Counted from the stretch's first letter, positions 25,198-34,547 are shown. The stretch: 64,000 nt of DNA from Flavobacterium chilense (GCF_001602525.1 NZ_LSYT01000007.1:248001-312000), one strand, 5' to 3'. Notes: generated from the sequence alone by a model not told the origin. Program-made: numbers and translations.

Positions 25198-25812
25198 TTA
25201 CTTTCGGCATTTTGACATTTCTTTTGCAACAGCAATAGCCTGAGGGTTTTCGCTTTTTTCTAATTCCGAAATTATGTTTTTATAATTGTGATCATCCCTG
25301 TTTTGTGATAGTTTTTTGGTTGCCTGAATCTCGTCGATTTCAATCTCAAAACCAAAAATTCCTCTTGCTTCACGCATTGTTTTTGCAGATAGATTTTCAA
25401 CACGCACAGGGTTCTCTGAATTAACCTCGTATTTGTCAACTAGTTTTTTTAGCTGTTCTATGGAAGTTGCTTCATCGACAATTTTTATTCGGCCATAAAC
25501 ATGTACGGCTATATAATTCCAGGTTGGTACATTCTCATGATCATACCAGGAAGATGAAATATAGCTATGCGGACCTGTAAAAACAGCCAAAACCTGATCG
25601 TTTTCGGCAAAACCTTCTGCTTGCGGATTTAGTTTTGAAAGATGTCCCTGCAAAATTTCTTTTCCGTCAGTATTCACTTCCAGTTCGATAGGAATATGTG
25701 TAGCACATAATTTTCCGTGAGTTTGATTGATTAGAATACCAAAACTATTTTCTTTCAAAAAAGTTCTGATTTCTTCAGGGTTTTCGTTTTTGTATAAATT
25801 GGGTGTGTACAT
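25198..25812 (-). CDS. PaiB-like FMN-binding protein
   Basis: About 204 residues from the ATG at 25812 (MYTPNLYKNENPEE), the usual PaiB N-terminus. A TTG 21 bases upstream would add only a Lys-rich tag. Family blocks are HIPIELE, GHLSKLNPQAEGF, VLAVFTGPHSYISSSWY and PTWNYIAVHVYGRI. PaiB proteins have a split-barrel FMN-binding fold and were first described as negative regulators of sporulation and protease genes in Bacillus; a redox role is more likely here. It lies 33 bp after murB on the same strand. Confidence 0.9.
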   Translation of the reverse strand: MYTPNLYKNENPEEIRTFLKENSFGILINQTHGKLCATHIPIELEVNTDGKEILQGHLSKLNPQAEGFAENDQVLAVFTGPHSYISSSWYDHENVPTWNYIAVHVYGRIKIVDEATSIEQLKKLVDKYEVNSENPVRVENLSAKTMREARGIFGFEIEIDEIQATKKLSQNRDDHNYKNIISELEKSENPQAIAVAKEMSKCRK

Positions 25813-25845
25813 TTTTTTCTTTTTTAGGTTCAAAGGCTAAAAACT

Positions 25846-26859
25846 CTAAATCACATTCACTTCTGCTTCTATATGAATGCCGAATTTTTCAAAAACCGTT
25901 TTTTGAACTTCTTTTGAAACGGCTAAAATTTCCTGTCCGGTTGCATTTCCGTAGTTTACCAAAACCAGAGCCTGATTTTTGTGAACTCCGGCATCGCCAA
26001 AACGTTTTCCTTTAAAACCAGCCTGCTCAATTAGCCAGCCTGCAGGGACTTTTACTTCAGTTTCAGAAACTTCGTAATATTTCATTTCAGGAAACTTCTG
26101 GTGAATTTTTTCGAAATCAGATTTCAGTAAAATCGGATTTTTAAAGAAGCTTCCGCTGTTTCCTAATTCTTTAGGGTCCGGAAGTTTACTTTGTCTGATC
26201 GCGATTACAGCATTACTCACATCTTTTAGGGTTGGAGTAATTACATTATTTTTTGCCAGTTCAGCTGTAATATCTCCGTAAGAAGTGTTAATTTTATGAT
26301 TGCGTTTAGTCAGTTTATAAATTACCGAGGTTATAATATATTGGTCTTTAACCTCATTTTTAAAGATGCTTTCGCGGTAACCAAAATTACAGTCGGTATT
26401 TAAAAATGTTTTTATTTCCTGAGTTTCGATATTTATCGCATCACAAGAAACAAAAGTGTCTTTAATTTCAGTTCCGTATGCTCCAATATTCTGAACCGGA
26501 GTGGTTCCTACATTTCCGGGAATCAGGGACATGTTTTCTAAACCGCCAAAATTGTTTTCGATTGTCCAAAGAACAAAATCATGCCAGGTTTCGCCAGCCT
26601 GACTTTCTACCCATACAAAATCATCGTCTTCTTTGATGATTTTTTTGCCTTTTAAATCAATATGAATGACCAAAGCGTCGATGTCTTTTGTTAAAAGCAT
26701 ATTGCTGCCTCCGCCTAAAATAAATTTTTTCTCGTTTTTGTTTGCTGTCAGGATGGTTTTTAATTCTTCAACTGAATGAACAGCAACAAATTGTTTTGCT
26801 TTGGCTTCGATGCCAAAAGTATTATAGTTTTTTAAAGAAAAATTGGATTGGATTTCCAT
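25846..26859 (-). CDS. murB: UDP-N-acetylmuramate dehydrogenase MurB
   Basis: A 337-residue FAD enzyme that reduces UDP-GlcNAc-enolpyruvate to UDP-MurNAc for peptidoglycan. Visible motifs are the FAD-binding ILGGGSNML, SLIPGNVGTTPVQNIGAYG, the Ser of the active site in LGNSGSFFKNP, and the C-terminal AGWLIEQAGFKGKRFGDAGVH. I chose the ATG at 26859 (MEIQSNFSL). The longer frame from 26910 begins inside a minus-strand TACTTTTG promoter box (26908-26915). Length from 26859 is normal for type I MurB. Confidence 0.95.
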   Translation of the reverse strand: MEIQSNFSLKNYNTFGIEAKAKQFVAVHSVEELKTILTANKNEKKFILGGGSNMLLTKDIDALVIHIDLKGKKIIKEDDDFVWVESQAGETWHDFVLWTIENNFGGLENMSLIPGNVGTTPVQNIGAYGTEIKDTFVSCDAINIETQEIKTFLNTDCNFGYRESIFKNEVKDQYIITSVIYKLTKRNHKINTSYGDITAELAKNNVITPTLKDVSNAVIAIRQSKLPDPKELGNSGSFFKNPILLKSDFEKIHQKFPEMKYYEVSETEVKVPAGWLIEQAGFKGKRFGDAGVHKNQALVLVNYGNATGQEILAVSKEVQKTVFEKFGIHIEAEVNVI

Positions 26860-26907
26860 AAATAAAAGGCTTTTTTGAGTTCCGAAACTTCGGAAAAATT
26901 CTGAGTT

Positions 26908-26915
26908 CAAAAGTA
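26908..26915 (-). promoter_or_regulatory. -7 box of murB
   Basis: TACTTTTG on the minus strand, 48 bp before the chosen ATG at 26859. It overlaps an alternative upstream start codon and so decides the start. Confidence 0.55.
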
Positions 26916-26968
26916 ACGATTATAATTTATTTGAATAGATTTTCTGTAAAAAGACTTTTGGCGAAATT

Positions 26969-28072
26969 TTACTTTATAGCTTCAATAAATTGTTGCATTT
27001 CTTTCATTGTTCCAATCGTAATTCTGGTCCATTTTCCGTTTTCCTCATAAATTTTCGTTCCCATTATATTGTGATCTTCCAATTGTTTAAAGAAATCTTT
27101 TTTATAGTTCTCCAGAGAAAAATAAATGAAGTTGGAATAAGAAGGAATGCAGGTCAGGTTTAGTTTTGTAAGTTGTTCAATCGTGTATTTTTTTGCTTCT
27201 TCATTTAAAGTAGATACTTGCTGAATAAATTTCTGATCATTTAAGGAAGCAATCGCTGCAGCTGTTGATACTGCGCTTACAGATAAATTAGGAGATGATT
27301 TTAAAGTACTGAGCTCGTCAATTGTTGATGAAGCAGCAACCGCATAACCCATACGTGCGCCGGCTAAACCATACATTTTTGAAAAAGTTTTAGTGATAAT
27401 TAGATTTTTATTTTCAATGACGAGATTGCTTAGTGATTGTTCTTTTGTAAAATCAATGTAAGCTTCGTCAATAAAAACAAGTGCTTTTTTGGAGGCTTCT
27501 TTTATAAAAGAAACTAATTTTTCTCTTTCACAGATGGTTCCGGTGGGATTGTTTGGATTGCAGATGTAGATCATTTTAGTCTCAGAATCAATTGCGGCCA
27601 ACATAGCGGTTAAATCATGTTTTTTATCCTTAGTGAGAGGAACTGTGATTTTTTTTAAGCCCAGTTTTTCAGAGGGAAACGTCCAGTAATTATAGGTAGT
27701 TTCGGCAAGTATAAAATTACCTTTTTTTAATGCAGTGTATTGAAGTACCAAGTCTAAAATTTCAGTTGAACCGGCTCCTAATAAAATATTATTATCTGAT
27801 ACATTATTCTTTTGGGCGATAAGAGAGATTAATTCTGATGAAAGATTCCAACCATATCGGTTGCTGGTGCTTATGCTTTTTTCCATTGCAATGCGTGCTA
27901 ATGGAGAAGGCCCATACGGGTTTTCATTCGACCGTAATAGAATAGGAGATTTGTCTAAAACCGAAAATATTTCCTTTTCAGATGGCGGATTTGCAAATGT
28001 TTCCCATTGACAAAAGCCTAATCCTACTGCGCCTAAACTTACTTGTTTGAGCCAACTTCTTCTGTTATTCAT
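26969..28072 (-). CDS. HisC-like PLP aminotransferase with Tat-type signal
   Basis: A 367-residue fold-type I aminotransferase, close to histidinol-phosphate aminotransferases. The PLP lysine is in ITKTFSKMYGLAGARMGYAV; other blocks are NENPYGPSP, YICNPNNPTGT and VFIDEAYIDF. It opens with NNRRSWLKQVSLGAVGLGF, a twin-arginine motif before a hydrophobic stretch, so it is probably exported folded with its cofactor. A periplasmic aminotransferase is unusual, and no his genes are nearby. Substrate is unknown. The gene stands alone on the minus strand, 96 bp after an unrecognised gene. Confidence 0.85.
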   Translation of the reverse strand: MNNRRSWLKQVSLGAVGLGFCQWETFANPPSEKEIFSVLDKSPILLRSNENPYGPSPLARIAMEKSISTSNRYGWNLSSELISLIAQKNNVSDNNILLGAGSTEILDLVLQYTALKKGNFILAETTYNYWTFPSEKLGLKKITVPLTKDKKHDLTAMLAAIDSETKMIYICNPNNPTGTICEREKLVSFIKEASKKALVFIDEAYIDFTKEQSLSNLVIENKNLIITKTFSKMYGLAGARMGYAVAASSTIDELSTLKSSPNLSVSAVSTAAAIASLNDQKFIQQVSTLNEEAKKYTIEQLTKLNLTCIPSYSNFIYFSLENYKKDFFKQLEDHNIMGTKIYEENGKWTRITIGTMKEMQQFIEAIK

Positions 28073-28171
28073 ATTTCTTTCAGATTAAATTAAATAATTC
28101 CGTGAAATGATATGTCGTTGAAGTTGAAGAAAAGTTACGATATGGTTTTTTGTAGAGTGATAAAAATGCTT

Positions 28172-28714
28172 TTATTCTATATGATGACCTGCTTCAATAA
28201 AGAAATGTTTTAATAAATCGTAAGTGACAAAATCGCCATTTATCTGATTGAACATTCTGGTTTCCATGTGTTGACAGCTAAGGCAAATATTTAGGGTTTC
28301 TAAAATCTCGCCATTTTTGTTATAAAAAACTAATGCATCCCGATATATGGGAGCGCACATCCAATCTGGGATATTTTGGATTTTGGTTTTCAAGATGTTT
28401 TGCAAATCAATTCCTTGCTGATCTGTAGATTTGAAAGTGTTTGTTTTTTTGGCTGAAGGGTGAAATTCTCCTTTTTCATTGCGTATATATTGTGTATAAC
28501 CTACAAGGTTTTCCAGTTCAATAAATCGTATTTCCTGAAGATCACTCAGGTCATTTTTTCGAAATTTTCTTTGTTTCAATTGCTCATATTCGCGTTTATT
28601 TGATGAATTATTTTCTTCATATTGTTCTCCGCGCTGTAATGAATAAGTTTCAACATAATCAAAAGAGAGTTCAGAAATAAAATCTATTGAAGATTTATAC
28701 ACATATTGAGACAT
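28172..28714 (-). CDS. Hypothetical protein with CxxC
   Basis: I do not recognise this 180-residue soluble protein. It has no signal peptide or membrane helix. The N-terminal half is charged (EENNSSNKREYEQLKQRKFRKND); the C-terminal half looks folded, with PDWMCAPIYRDALVFYNKNGEI and a CLSC pair near residue 144 followed by QHMETRM. The CxxC-containing part could bind a metal or be redox-active, but only one pair is seen. It is 11 bp after the glycosyltransferase gene on the same strand, so they are probably co-transcribed. Confidence 0.75.
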   Translation of the reverse strand: MSQYVYKSSIDFISELSFDYVETYSLQRGEQYEENNSSNKREYEQLKQRKFRKNDLSDLQEIRFIELENLVGYTQYIRNEKGEFHPSAKKTNTFKSTDQQGIDLQNILKTKIQNIPDWMCAPIYRDALVFYNKNGEILETLNICLSCQHMETRMFNQINGDFVTYDLLKHFFIEAGHHIE

Positions 28715-28725
28715 GGTTGTGTTTT

Positions 28726-29778
28726 TTAATTCGAATCCAGCAATTCATGATACTTATCCGCAATAATTTTCATGTTGATGTTGTAGTTTGCATTTTCTTC
28801 TACAAATTTTTGATTTTGAAGAATGGCCTGATTACGGGATTCTGGATTTTCAAAAGACCAGATCAATTCTTTAGCAAGCATCTCGATATTATCAATTTTG
28901 ATCAATTGTCCGTTTTCACGATGTTTAATCCAGCTTTGATTTCCCGGAATATCTGAAACTATAGGATAACAATTGCATGCCATCGCCTCAAATAAAGAAG
29001 CCGAAACACCTTCGGTAATAGGCATGCTGATATAAATATTCGATTGTTGTAATAATTTTGGAAGTGCAGTATTTGGAATTCTGCCTGTAAAAACTACTTT
29101 ATTTTCGATTTGTAATGTTGTGGCTAAATCTTTTAAAAATTGCAATCGGGTTCCGTCGCCAACAATAGTTAAAGAAAAATCAATTCCTTTTTGATGTAAA
29201 ATAGCAAAAGCTTTTAAGATCGAGTCGTGGCGATATTCGGGTTGTAAAGAACGTGTTACAATGGCTTCGATTTTGTTGGAGTTATTGATCGAAGGTGAAA
29301 AAACAGACAAATCAATTCCTTTAGGAATTACCAGAACTTTATTCATATCAACGCCAATTGCTTTCATCGAAATGGTCATAACCGGACCCCAGGCATGAAT
29401 TAAATCGGCTTTTTTGAAAGCGTGTTTCTGGATTATTTTCTTAAAAGGCAATAATAGAGAACCTTCCGGCCATAAATCAGTTCGGCCTTGTTGTGCAATG
29501 GCAACAGGATGCAATCCTGAAATCGCCGCAAGAAATCCATAACTGGTCGTTCTTTCGGCAATGATCATATCGGGTTTTTGTTGTTTGATTGTTTTTCGAA
29601 TCGAAACAGGAGAAAATACATATTCTAAAATACGTTTGAATCTGTTAAGTTTAGAATTGTTTGGTGTTTGAAGTTCCCAGGTGCAAATTTCAAAATCGCC
29701 AAATTCTTTCAAACCATTCATCCAGGTTATGGCGTCAGCGCGATAAGATTCTCCAAGAAAAAGTATTTTTCTTTTCAT
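28726..29778 (-). CDS. Family 4 glycosyltransferase
   Basis: I start it at the ATG at 29778 (MKRKILFLGESY), the natural beginning of the GT-B fold; a longer frame adds nine residues. The product is about 350 residues. The C-terminal donor domain has VITRSLQPEYRHDSILKAF-like sequence, the FTGRIPNTALPKLLQQSNIYI block, and the sugar-nucleotide motif MPITEGVSASLFEAMACNCYPIVSD. Donor and acceptor are unknown. It is isolated from obvious polysaccharide genes but is followed 11 bp later by a hypothetical gene. Confidence 0.9.
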   Translation of the reverse strand: MKRKILFLGESYRADAITWMNGLKEFGDFEICTWELQTPNNSKLNRFKRILEYVFSPVSIRKTIKQQKPDMIIAERTTSYGFLAAISGLHPVAIAQQGRTDLWPEGSLLLPFKKIIQKHAFKKADLIHAWGPVMTISMKAIGVDMNKVLVIPKGIDLSVFSPSINNSNKIEAIVTRSLQPEYRHDSILKAFAILHQKGIDFSLTIVGDGTRLQFLKDLATTLQIENKVVFTGRIPNTALPKLLQQSNIYISMPITEGVSASLFEAMACNCYPIVSDIPGNQSWIKHRENGQLIKIDNIEMLAKELIWSFENPESRNQAILQNQKFVEENANYNINMKIIADKYHELLDSN

Positions 29779-29792
29779 TATTATTTTTTTTT

Positions 29793-29875
29793 GCCCCGAA
29801 TTCACGAATTTTTATCGTTTAGCTTTGACAAAGTTTTGAACTTTGTCAAAGCTTTTGAATTGAGTAATTCGTGGC
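29793..29875. repeat. GCCACGAATT-type element with long inner hairpin, copy B
   Basis: Outer ends GCCCCGAATTCACGAATT (29793-29810) and AATTCGTGGC (29866-29875) enclose a perfect 15-bp hairpin: AGCTTTGACAAAGTT at 29821-29835 and its complement at 29839-29853, with a 3-base loop. It lies between two same-strand genes and could terminate the upstream one. The hairpin arm recurs at 57765-57779. Confidence 0.7.
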
Positions 29876-29884
29876 CAACTTTTT

Positions 29885-30565
29885 TTAAAATTCTTCTTCT
29901 GTTTCTAAAGCGCGATTAATGAATTCGTTTAATGGTTTTAAGGCGATAAGTTTTTGGCTCATTTTAGTAACAAAATCTTTTTGATTGACTTCGGCAATGT
30001 CATATTTTTGAGTTGCCGTAAAGCTTTTTAATTTTAAAAACTCAATGGCAGGATGCTCTTTTTCGTAGCCTCTAGGCGGGTTTTTAAGCGAATTGTTTTC
30101 GTTTACATCTAAACTTCCAAATTCTTTTTTAAAGTTTTTATCTGCTAAAATCGCTTCTAAGTCATCATAGAAAAAAGCAATTTCTTTGCGTACTTTTTTT
30201 AAATCATCTGCTTCAGGCGAATAAAATCCTCCCGCAATAAAACTGGCACCTTTTTCTATATGTACATAATATCCGGCACGGTTTAAACCTTTTGTTCCGC
30301 CCGAAAGCCAAATGCCAAGATGCGCTTTATAAGGAGATTTGTCTTTAGAGAACCGAATGTCACGATTAATCCTGAAGGTGCAATTTTTAACCTCCAATAA
30401 TTCTAATGACGCATCAAGCGGTTTCATTACATCCAGAAAATCACTTACCAACTGGTGATAATCTTTCTTGAAAATCTCATATCGTTTTTTATTGTCCTGA
30501 AACCAGTCTCTGTTGTTGTTCTTTTTTAAATCGTCTAAAAATTGCAATGATTCTTTCGTTAGCAT
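29885..30565 (-). CDS. DUF2461 family protein
   Basis: A 226-residue soluble protein of the DUF2461 (TIGR02453) family. Diagnostic blocks are LDDLKKNNNRDWFQDNKKRYE, RDIRFSKDKSPYKAHLGIWLSGG and GYYVHIEKGASFIAGGFYSPE. Function is unknown in the family. It follows the rhodanese-thioredoxin lipoprotein gene by 11 bp on the same strand. Confidence 0.92.
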   Translation of the reverse strand: MLTKESLQFLDDLKKNNNRDWFQDNKKRYEIFKKDYHQLVSDFLDVMKPLDASLELLEVKNCTFRINRDIRFSKDKSPYKAHLGIWLSGGTKGLNRAGYYVHIEKGASFIAGGFYSPEADDLKKVRKEIAFFYDDLEAILADKNFKKEFGSLDVNENNSLKNPPRGYEKEHPAIEFLKLKSFTATQKYDIAEVNQKDFVTKMSQKLIALKPLNEFINRALETEEEF

Positions 30566-30576
30566 ATTCTTTTATT

Positions 30577-31275
30577 TTATTGCAGTTGTTTTTTTAAATC
30601 TGTTTCACTGATGAAACCTGTAGTTTGCCATTTGATGGTTTTGTTCTCGTATATCATAATAGCTGGAAGCTCATTGATTTTCATTTGTGTTGCCAAAGTT
30701 TTGTTTTTGTCAACATCAATGCGAACAATTACGACTTTATCAGCCATTTCTTTTTGCATTTTTAAAATGAAAGGTTCCATTTGTTTACATGGACCACACC
30801 ATTCTGCATAAAAATCAACCAAAACCTTTTTGTCTGTATTTAATAAGGCGTTGAAATCATTTGTAGTCATTCCAACTTGGGCTGTAGTCGGTTTTCCAAA
30901 TCCTTCTTCATTCCAGTTCAGGAATCCGCCTTCGAGTTCATAAACAGTAGTAAAGCCTAATTCGGTTAGTTTATTCGCCGCTTTTTTGCTTCTTCCACCA
31001 CTTAGACAATAAACAAAAACAGGTTTAGATTTGTTGAATGATGTTGCTTTTTCTGCAAAATCATCACTGTTCCAGTTTATATTTTTAGCATTGTCGATAT
31101 GTTCAGTTTCAAACTCTTCCGGAGTTCGAACATCTAAAATTTGTGGATTTGGTGTTGTTTTGATTTTTTCTGCAAATTCTTTTGGAGGAATAGATTCAAA
31201 AGAACCGGATTTTTTATCGTTACAGGAAATTAGTACAACGGAAACTATTAGGAATAAAATTTTAGAAAACTTCAT
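30577..31275 (-). CDS. Rhodanese-thioredoxin fusion lipoprotein
   Basis: A 232-residue lipoprotein: the signal ends in the lipobox LISC near residue 18. A rhodanese domain follows (about 30-125), with the catalytic Cys in VYCLSGGRSKKAA. Then comes a thioredoxin domain (about 130-232) with the active site WCGPC. The fusion would place a sulfurtransferase and a thiol-disulfide oxidoreductase together at a membrane in the cell envelope. Such fusions occur in Bacteroidota. The physiological substrate is unknown. It is first in a two-gene unit with DUF2461. Confidence 0.93.
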   Translation of the reverse strand: MKFSKILFLIVSVVLISCNDKKSGSFESIPPKEFAEKIKTTPNPQILDVRTPEEFETEHIDNAKNINWNSDDFAEKATSFNKSKPVFVYCLSGGRSKKAANKLTELGFTTVYELEGGFLNWNEEGFGKPTTAQVGMTTNDFNALLNTDKKVLVDFYAEWCGPCKQMEPFILKMQKEMADKVVIVRIDVDKNKTLATQMKINELPAIMIYENKTIKWQTTGFISETDLKKQLQ

Positions 31276-31360
31276 AAGACTGAATTTTAAAATATAGAAT
31301 TGCTAAAGTAATGATTTTTCAATTTTTGAGTTCATAATAGAAAGTGAAAAAAACTAGTTA

Positions 31361-31476
31361 GCCACGAATTGCACGAATTAGCACGGATTTTTATTTAGTA
31401 CGCACATTTTTGTCATTCTGAGGAACGAGAAATATCCGTAAGCAGCTCGACAAAGATAATTAGTGAAATTCGTGGC
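31361..31476. repeat. GCCACGAATT-type element, copy C
   Basis: Left end GCCACGAATTGCACGAATT (31361-31379) is mirrored by AATTAGTGAAATTCGTGGC (31458-31476) with two mismatches. The core, around 31410-31450, contains TGTCATTCTGAGGAACGAG and AGCTCGACA, a segment unlike the cores of the other copies. Confidence 0.65.
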
Positions 31477-31483
31477 AAAAAAA

Positions 31484-32566
31484 TTACCCTAAATTAAACA
31501 TCTTATAAGTCTGATGCGTCGATTTTACAATTGCTTCTGTTCGTTCCGGGTGTGTATCTGAAATAAAAAGCTGCCCAAAAGTTTCGCTGTTTACCATTTC
31601 GACAATTTTAGCTACACGGCTTTCGTCCAGTTTGTCAAAAATGTCATCAAAAAGCAATAAGGGTTTTACACCGCTTTGTTTTTTTAAAAACTCGAACTGA
31701 GCCAGTTTCAAAGCAATCAAAAATGATTTCTGCTGTCCTTGCGATCCGAATTTCTTTATGGGATGCGAATCAATTTCAAAAGATAAGTCGTCTTTATGGA
31801 TGCCAACACTGGTGTATTGCAGCGCACGGTCTTTATTGATGTTTTCCTGCAAAAGTGTCAATAAATCTTTTTCGAACAAATGACTTTCGTAAACCAATTG
31901 TACCGTTTCTTCAGATCCGGTTATCGTTTGGTGATGTACATTAAATATAGGTATAAATTGTTTCAGGAAATCTTTTCGTTTTTCAAAAATCGATTGTCCA
32001 AAACTATTTAACTGTTCATTATATATAGATAAGGTGTCGTTATCAAAAGTATGGTTTAATGCAAAATACTTCAGTAAAGCATTTCGCTGTACAATTACTT
32101 TTTGATACTGAATAAGCTGATGTAAATAAGTCGAATCTAACTGCGAAATCACACTGTCCATAAACTTACGGCGTGTTTCGCTTCCTTCTACAATTAAATC
32201 ACGATCAGCAGGTGAAATGATGACTAACGGAATAAAACCAATATGATCTGAGAATTTATCATAAGCTTTACCGTTTCGTTTCAGGATCTTTTTTTGACCT
32301 TTTTTTAAACTGCAGACAATTTGTTCCGTCCGGTCGTTTTTTTCTAACTCGGCATCAATCACAAAAAACTCTTCCCCATGTTTGATGTTTTGTACCGCCA
32401 AAGGATTAAAGTAGCTTTTTCCGTAGGCCAAATGATAAATTGCATCAAGTACATTGGTTTTACCAATTCCGTTTTTACCCACAAAACAATTGATCTTGTG
32501 GTCAAAATCAAAACTGATTTCGGAGAAATTTTTATAATTGAATAAAGAAATTTTGTTTAAATACAT
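31484..32566 (-). CDS. recF: DNA replication/repair protein RecF
   Basis: A 360-residue SMC-like ATPase that helps load RecA at gapped DNA. The Walker A motif is FVGKNGIGKTNVLDAI near the start, the signature region FGSQGQQKSFLIALKLAQ lies toward the C-terminus, and Walker B is LLLFDDIFDKLDESR. Length is normal. The gene does not lie near dnaA or gyrB here, as it does in many other bacteria; in Bacteroidota this recF-TPR-ribH-mutL layout is usual. It diverges from the TPR gene. Confidence 0.96.
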   Translation of the reverse strand: MYLNKISLFNYKNFSEISFDFDHKINCFVGKNGIGKTNVLDAIYHLAYGKSYFNPLAVQNIKHGEEFFVIDAELEKNDRTEQIVCSLKKGQKKILKRNGKAYDKFSDHIGFIPLVIISPADRDLIVEGSETRRKFMDSVISQLDSTYLHQLIQYQKVIVQRNALLKYFALNHTFDNDTLSIYNEQLNSFGQSIFEKRKDFLKQFIPIFNVHHQTITGSEETVQLVYESHLFEKDLLTLLQENINKDRALQYTSVGIHKDDLSFEIDSHPIKKFGSQGQQKSFLIALKLAQFEFLKKQSGVKPLLLFDDIFDKLDESRVAKIVEMVNSETFGQLFISDTHPERTEAIVKSTHQTYKMFNLG

Positions 32567-32947
32567 TTTTCGGAAACTCTAATGGTAAAATCTGATCATT
32601 TCAATTAGACTTTTAGTAAGCAAGTAAGCTGGTTTTGCGACAGATGAAAAGAATTAAAAAAAGATTTTTTCCTGCTGTTTGTAAAATTTGCTTCAATTTA
32701 CTGCTAAAATGCTGGTTTTAGCTTAAGAAAGTTTGATTTGAAAGTATCAAAAATTTGAGGGTGCAAATTATCGAAAATTATCGATATATTAGGCTTTTGG
32801 GGTGTTTCAAGATGAATTATTTTAGGACTGAGGCGAAAGGAGTTACCGTTATTGAAAATATTTTTTTTAAAATAGTGATAAAATTGATTTTTTTTACCTC
32901 AGTTTCAATAAAAATTTTATTTTTGCCGTTCACTAAATTAATTTTAA
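32567..32947. other. Non-coding gap between divergent recF and TPR gene
   Basis: A 381-bp AT-rich region. A plus-strand TATTTTTG box (32918-32925) lies 22 bp before the TPR gene start. ATTATCG occurs twice near 32766-32780. I see no gene, RNA or strong hairpin here. Confidence 0.55.
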
Positions 32948-33727
32948 ATGGCTACTTACAATAAAAGAGGATATAAAGCACCAAAAGAAAAAGAAGTTAA
33001 AGAAGTAAATGAAGAACAACAGGTAATTATTGATGAAAAAGACAGCACAACAGCTGGTGTTTTTTCTAAATTAGATGAAACTGCTTCAAGAACTGAGGAT
33101 TGGGTTGCTAAAAATCAAAAAATCATTATTGGTTTAGTAGCTGGTATTGCAGTTGCTACTATTGGATATTTGGGTTACCAAAAATTTATCGAAGCTCCTA
33201 AACAGGACGAAGCTGCAAGCGAAATGTTTGTTGCTCAGCAAAACTTTGAAAAAGCGACAAATGGTGTAGCAAGTGATTCATTGTACAAATTAGCGTTGAA
33301 TGGTTCTGAAGGTAAATTTGGGTTCATTAAAATTGCTGAAGAGTATTCTGGAACTGATGCAGGAAAATTGGCAAACTATTATGCTGGTATTGCTTCTTTG
33401 AATATTGGAAAATATGATGATGCAATTAAGTATCTTGGTAACTTTAAATCAAAAGAAGCTATTGTAAATGCTTTGGCAATTGGTGCAATTGGAGACGCTT
33501 ATTCTCAAAAGAACCAACAAAAAGAAGCTTTAGATTATTACGTAAAAGCTGCTGAATCTAATAAAAACGATTTTACAACACCTCGTTTCTTATTAAAAGC
33601 AGGTAAAACAGCTTTGGCTTTAGGTCAAAAAGAAGATGCTCTAAAGTATTTAACAGACATTAAAGACAACTACGATGCAACTCCAGAGGCTGCTGCTGTT
33701 GATGTATTGATAGGATTAGCACAATAA
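32948..33727 (+). CDS. Membrane-anchored tetratricopeptide repeat protein (YfgM-like)
   Basis: A 259-residue protein with a charged cytoplasmic N-terminus (about 1-50), a single membrane helix (about 60-80, KIIIGLVAGIAVATIGYLGY), and TPR-like helices outside the cytoplasm (YYAGIASLNIGKYDDAIKYLG and others). The layout matches YfgM, a periplasmic chaperone partner of the Sec translocon in E. coli; whether it acts so here is inference. It is followed 81 bp later by ribH. Confidence 0.87.
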   Translation: MATYNKRGYKAPKEKEVKEVNEEQQVIIDEKDSTTAGVFSKLDETASRTEDWVAKNQKIIIGLVAGIAVATIGYLGYQKFIEAPKQDEAASEMFVAQQNFEKATNGVASDSLYKLALNGSEGKFGFIKIAEEYSGTDAGKLANYYAGIASLNIGKYDDAIKYLGNFKSKEAIVNALAIGAIGDAYSQKNQQKEALDYYVKAAESNKNDFTTPRFLLKAGKTALALGQKEDALKYLTDIKDNYDATPEAAAVDVLIGLAQ

Positions 33728-33808
33728 TATTATTGAAGAGTTCAGATTTTAGATTTTAGATTCGTATTTTAGCAATCTGAAATTATTCTAAAATCTTAAA
33801 TAGTACAG

Positions 33809-34381
33809 ATGGCTACCGAAAATAAAAATTTATCAGAATACGATAAAAACACGATCCCAAATGCGAAAGACTTTCGATTTGGGATTGTTGTTTCTGAGTG
33901 GAATGAAACTATAACTGAGGGACTTTACAATGGAGCTTTTGATGCTTTGGTTGATTGTGATGTTCCGGCTCAGCAAATTATCCGTTGGAATGTTCCGGGG
34001 AGTTTTGAGTTGATTTATGGTGCAAAAAAAATGCTGCAAACACAAAACGTAGATGCAGTGATCGTAATTGGTTGTGTAATTCAGGGAGAAACCAAACATT
34101 TTGATTTTGTGTGCGAAGGTGTTACACAAGGAATCAAAGATTTGAATGTTCAGACTGATGTTCCGGTTATTTTTTGTGTTTTAACAGATAATAACATGCA
34201 ACAGTCTATCGACAGAAGTGGAGGAGTTCATGGAAACAAAGGAACTGAAGCAGCAATTGCAGCAATAAAAATGGCGTATATTCGTCAGCAGGCTTCAATA
34301 TCACATCCGTTTAATCAGCCTTTATTGTCTTCAGGAGCAATCCAAATTGAAGAAACTCCAATTACAATAGAAAAAGAATAA
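33809..34381 (+). CDS. ribH: 6,7-dimethyl-8-ribityllumazine synthase
   Basis: This enzyme makes the last riboflavin precursor from a pyrimidine and dihydroxybutanone phosphate. Family blocks are FRFGIVVSEWNETIT, WNVPGSFELIYGAKKM, VIVIGCVIQGETKHFDFVCE, and PVIFCVLTDNNMQQSIDRSGG. At 190 residues it is longer than the usual ~155: extra residues at the N-terminus (about 1-20) and a C-terminal tail after the core. No other rib gene is adjacent. A strong terminator follows. Confidence 0.96.
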   Translation: MATENKNLSEYDKNTIPNAKDFRFGIVVSEWNETITEGLYNGAFDALVDCDVPAQQIIRWNVPGSFELIYGAKKMLQTQNVDAVIVIGCVIQGETKHFDFVCEGVTQGIKDLNVQTDVPVIFCVLTDNNMQQSIDRSGGVHGNKGTEAAIAAIKMAYIRQQASISHPFNQPLLSSGAIQIEETPITIEKE

Positions 34382-34404
34382 AAACACATTTGTTTTAAAA
34401 ATGC

Positions 34405-34450
34405 TAAAACCTATACTGTGTAATAATGGTATAGGTTTTTTGTTTTTTTT
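34405..34450 (+). terminator. Terminator of ribH
   Basis: Stem AAAACCTATAC/GTATAGGTTTT (34406-34439) with a 12-base loop, followed by TTGTTTTTTTT. Confidence 0.9.
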
Positions 34451-34487
34451 ATGATACCACTTATTCTAAAAGCCAAGAGAAATTTAT

Positions 34488-34495
34488 TAAATTTG
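34488..34495 (+). promoter_or_regulatory. -7 box before mutL
   Basis: TAAATTTG matches TAnnTTTG and lies 52 bp before the mutL ATG. Confidence 0.4.
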
Positions 34496-34547
34496 TGCTT
34501 CTTGGTTTGAAAACTTTAAACCTTAACCTTTAAATTATTTTTTCTTA

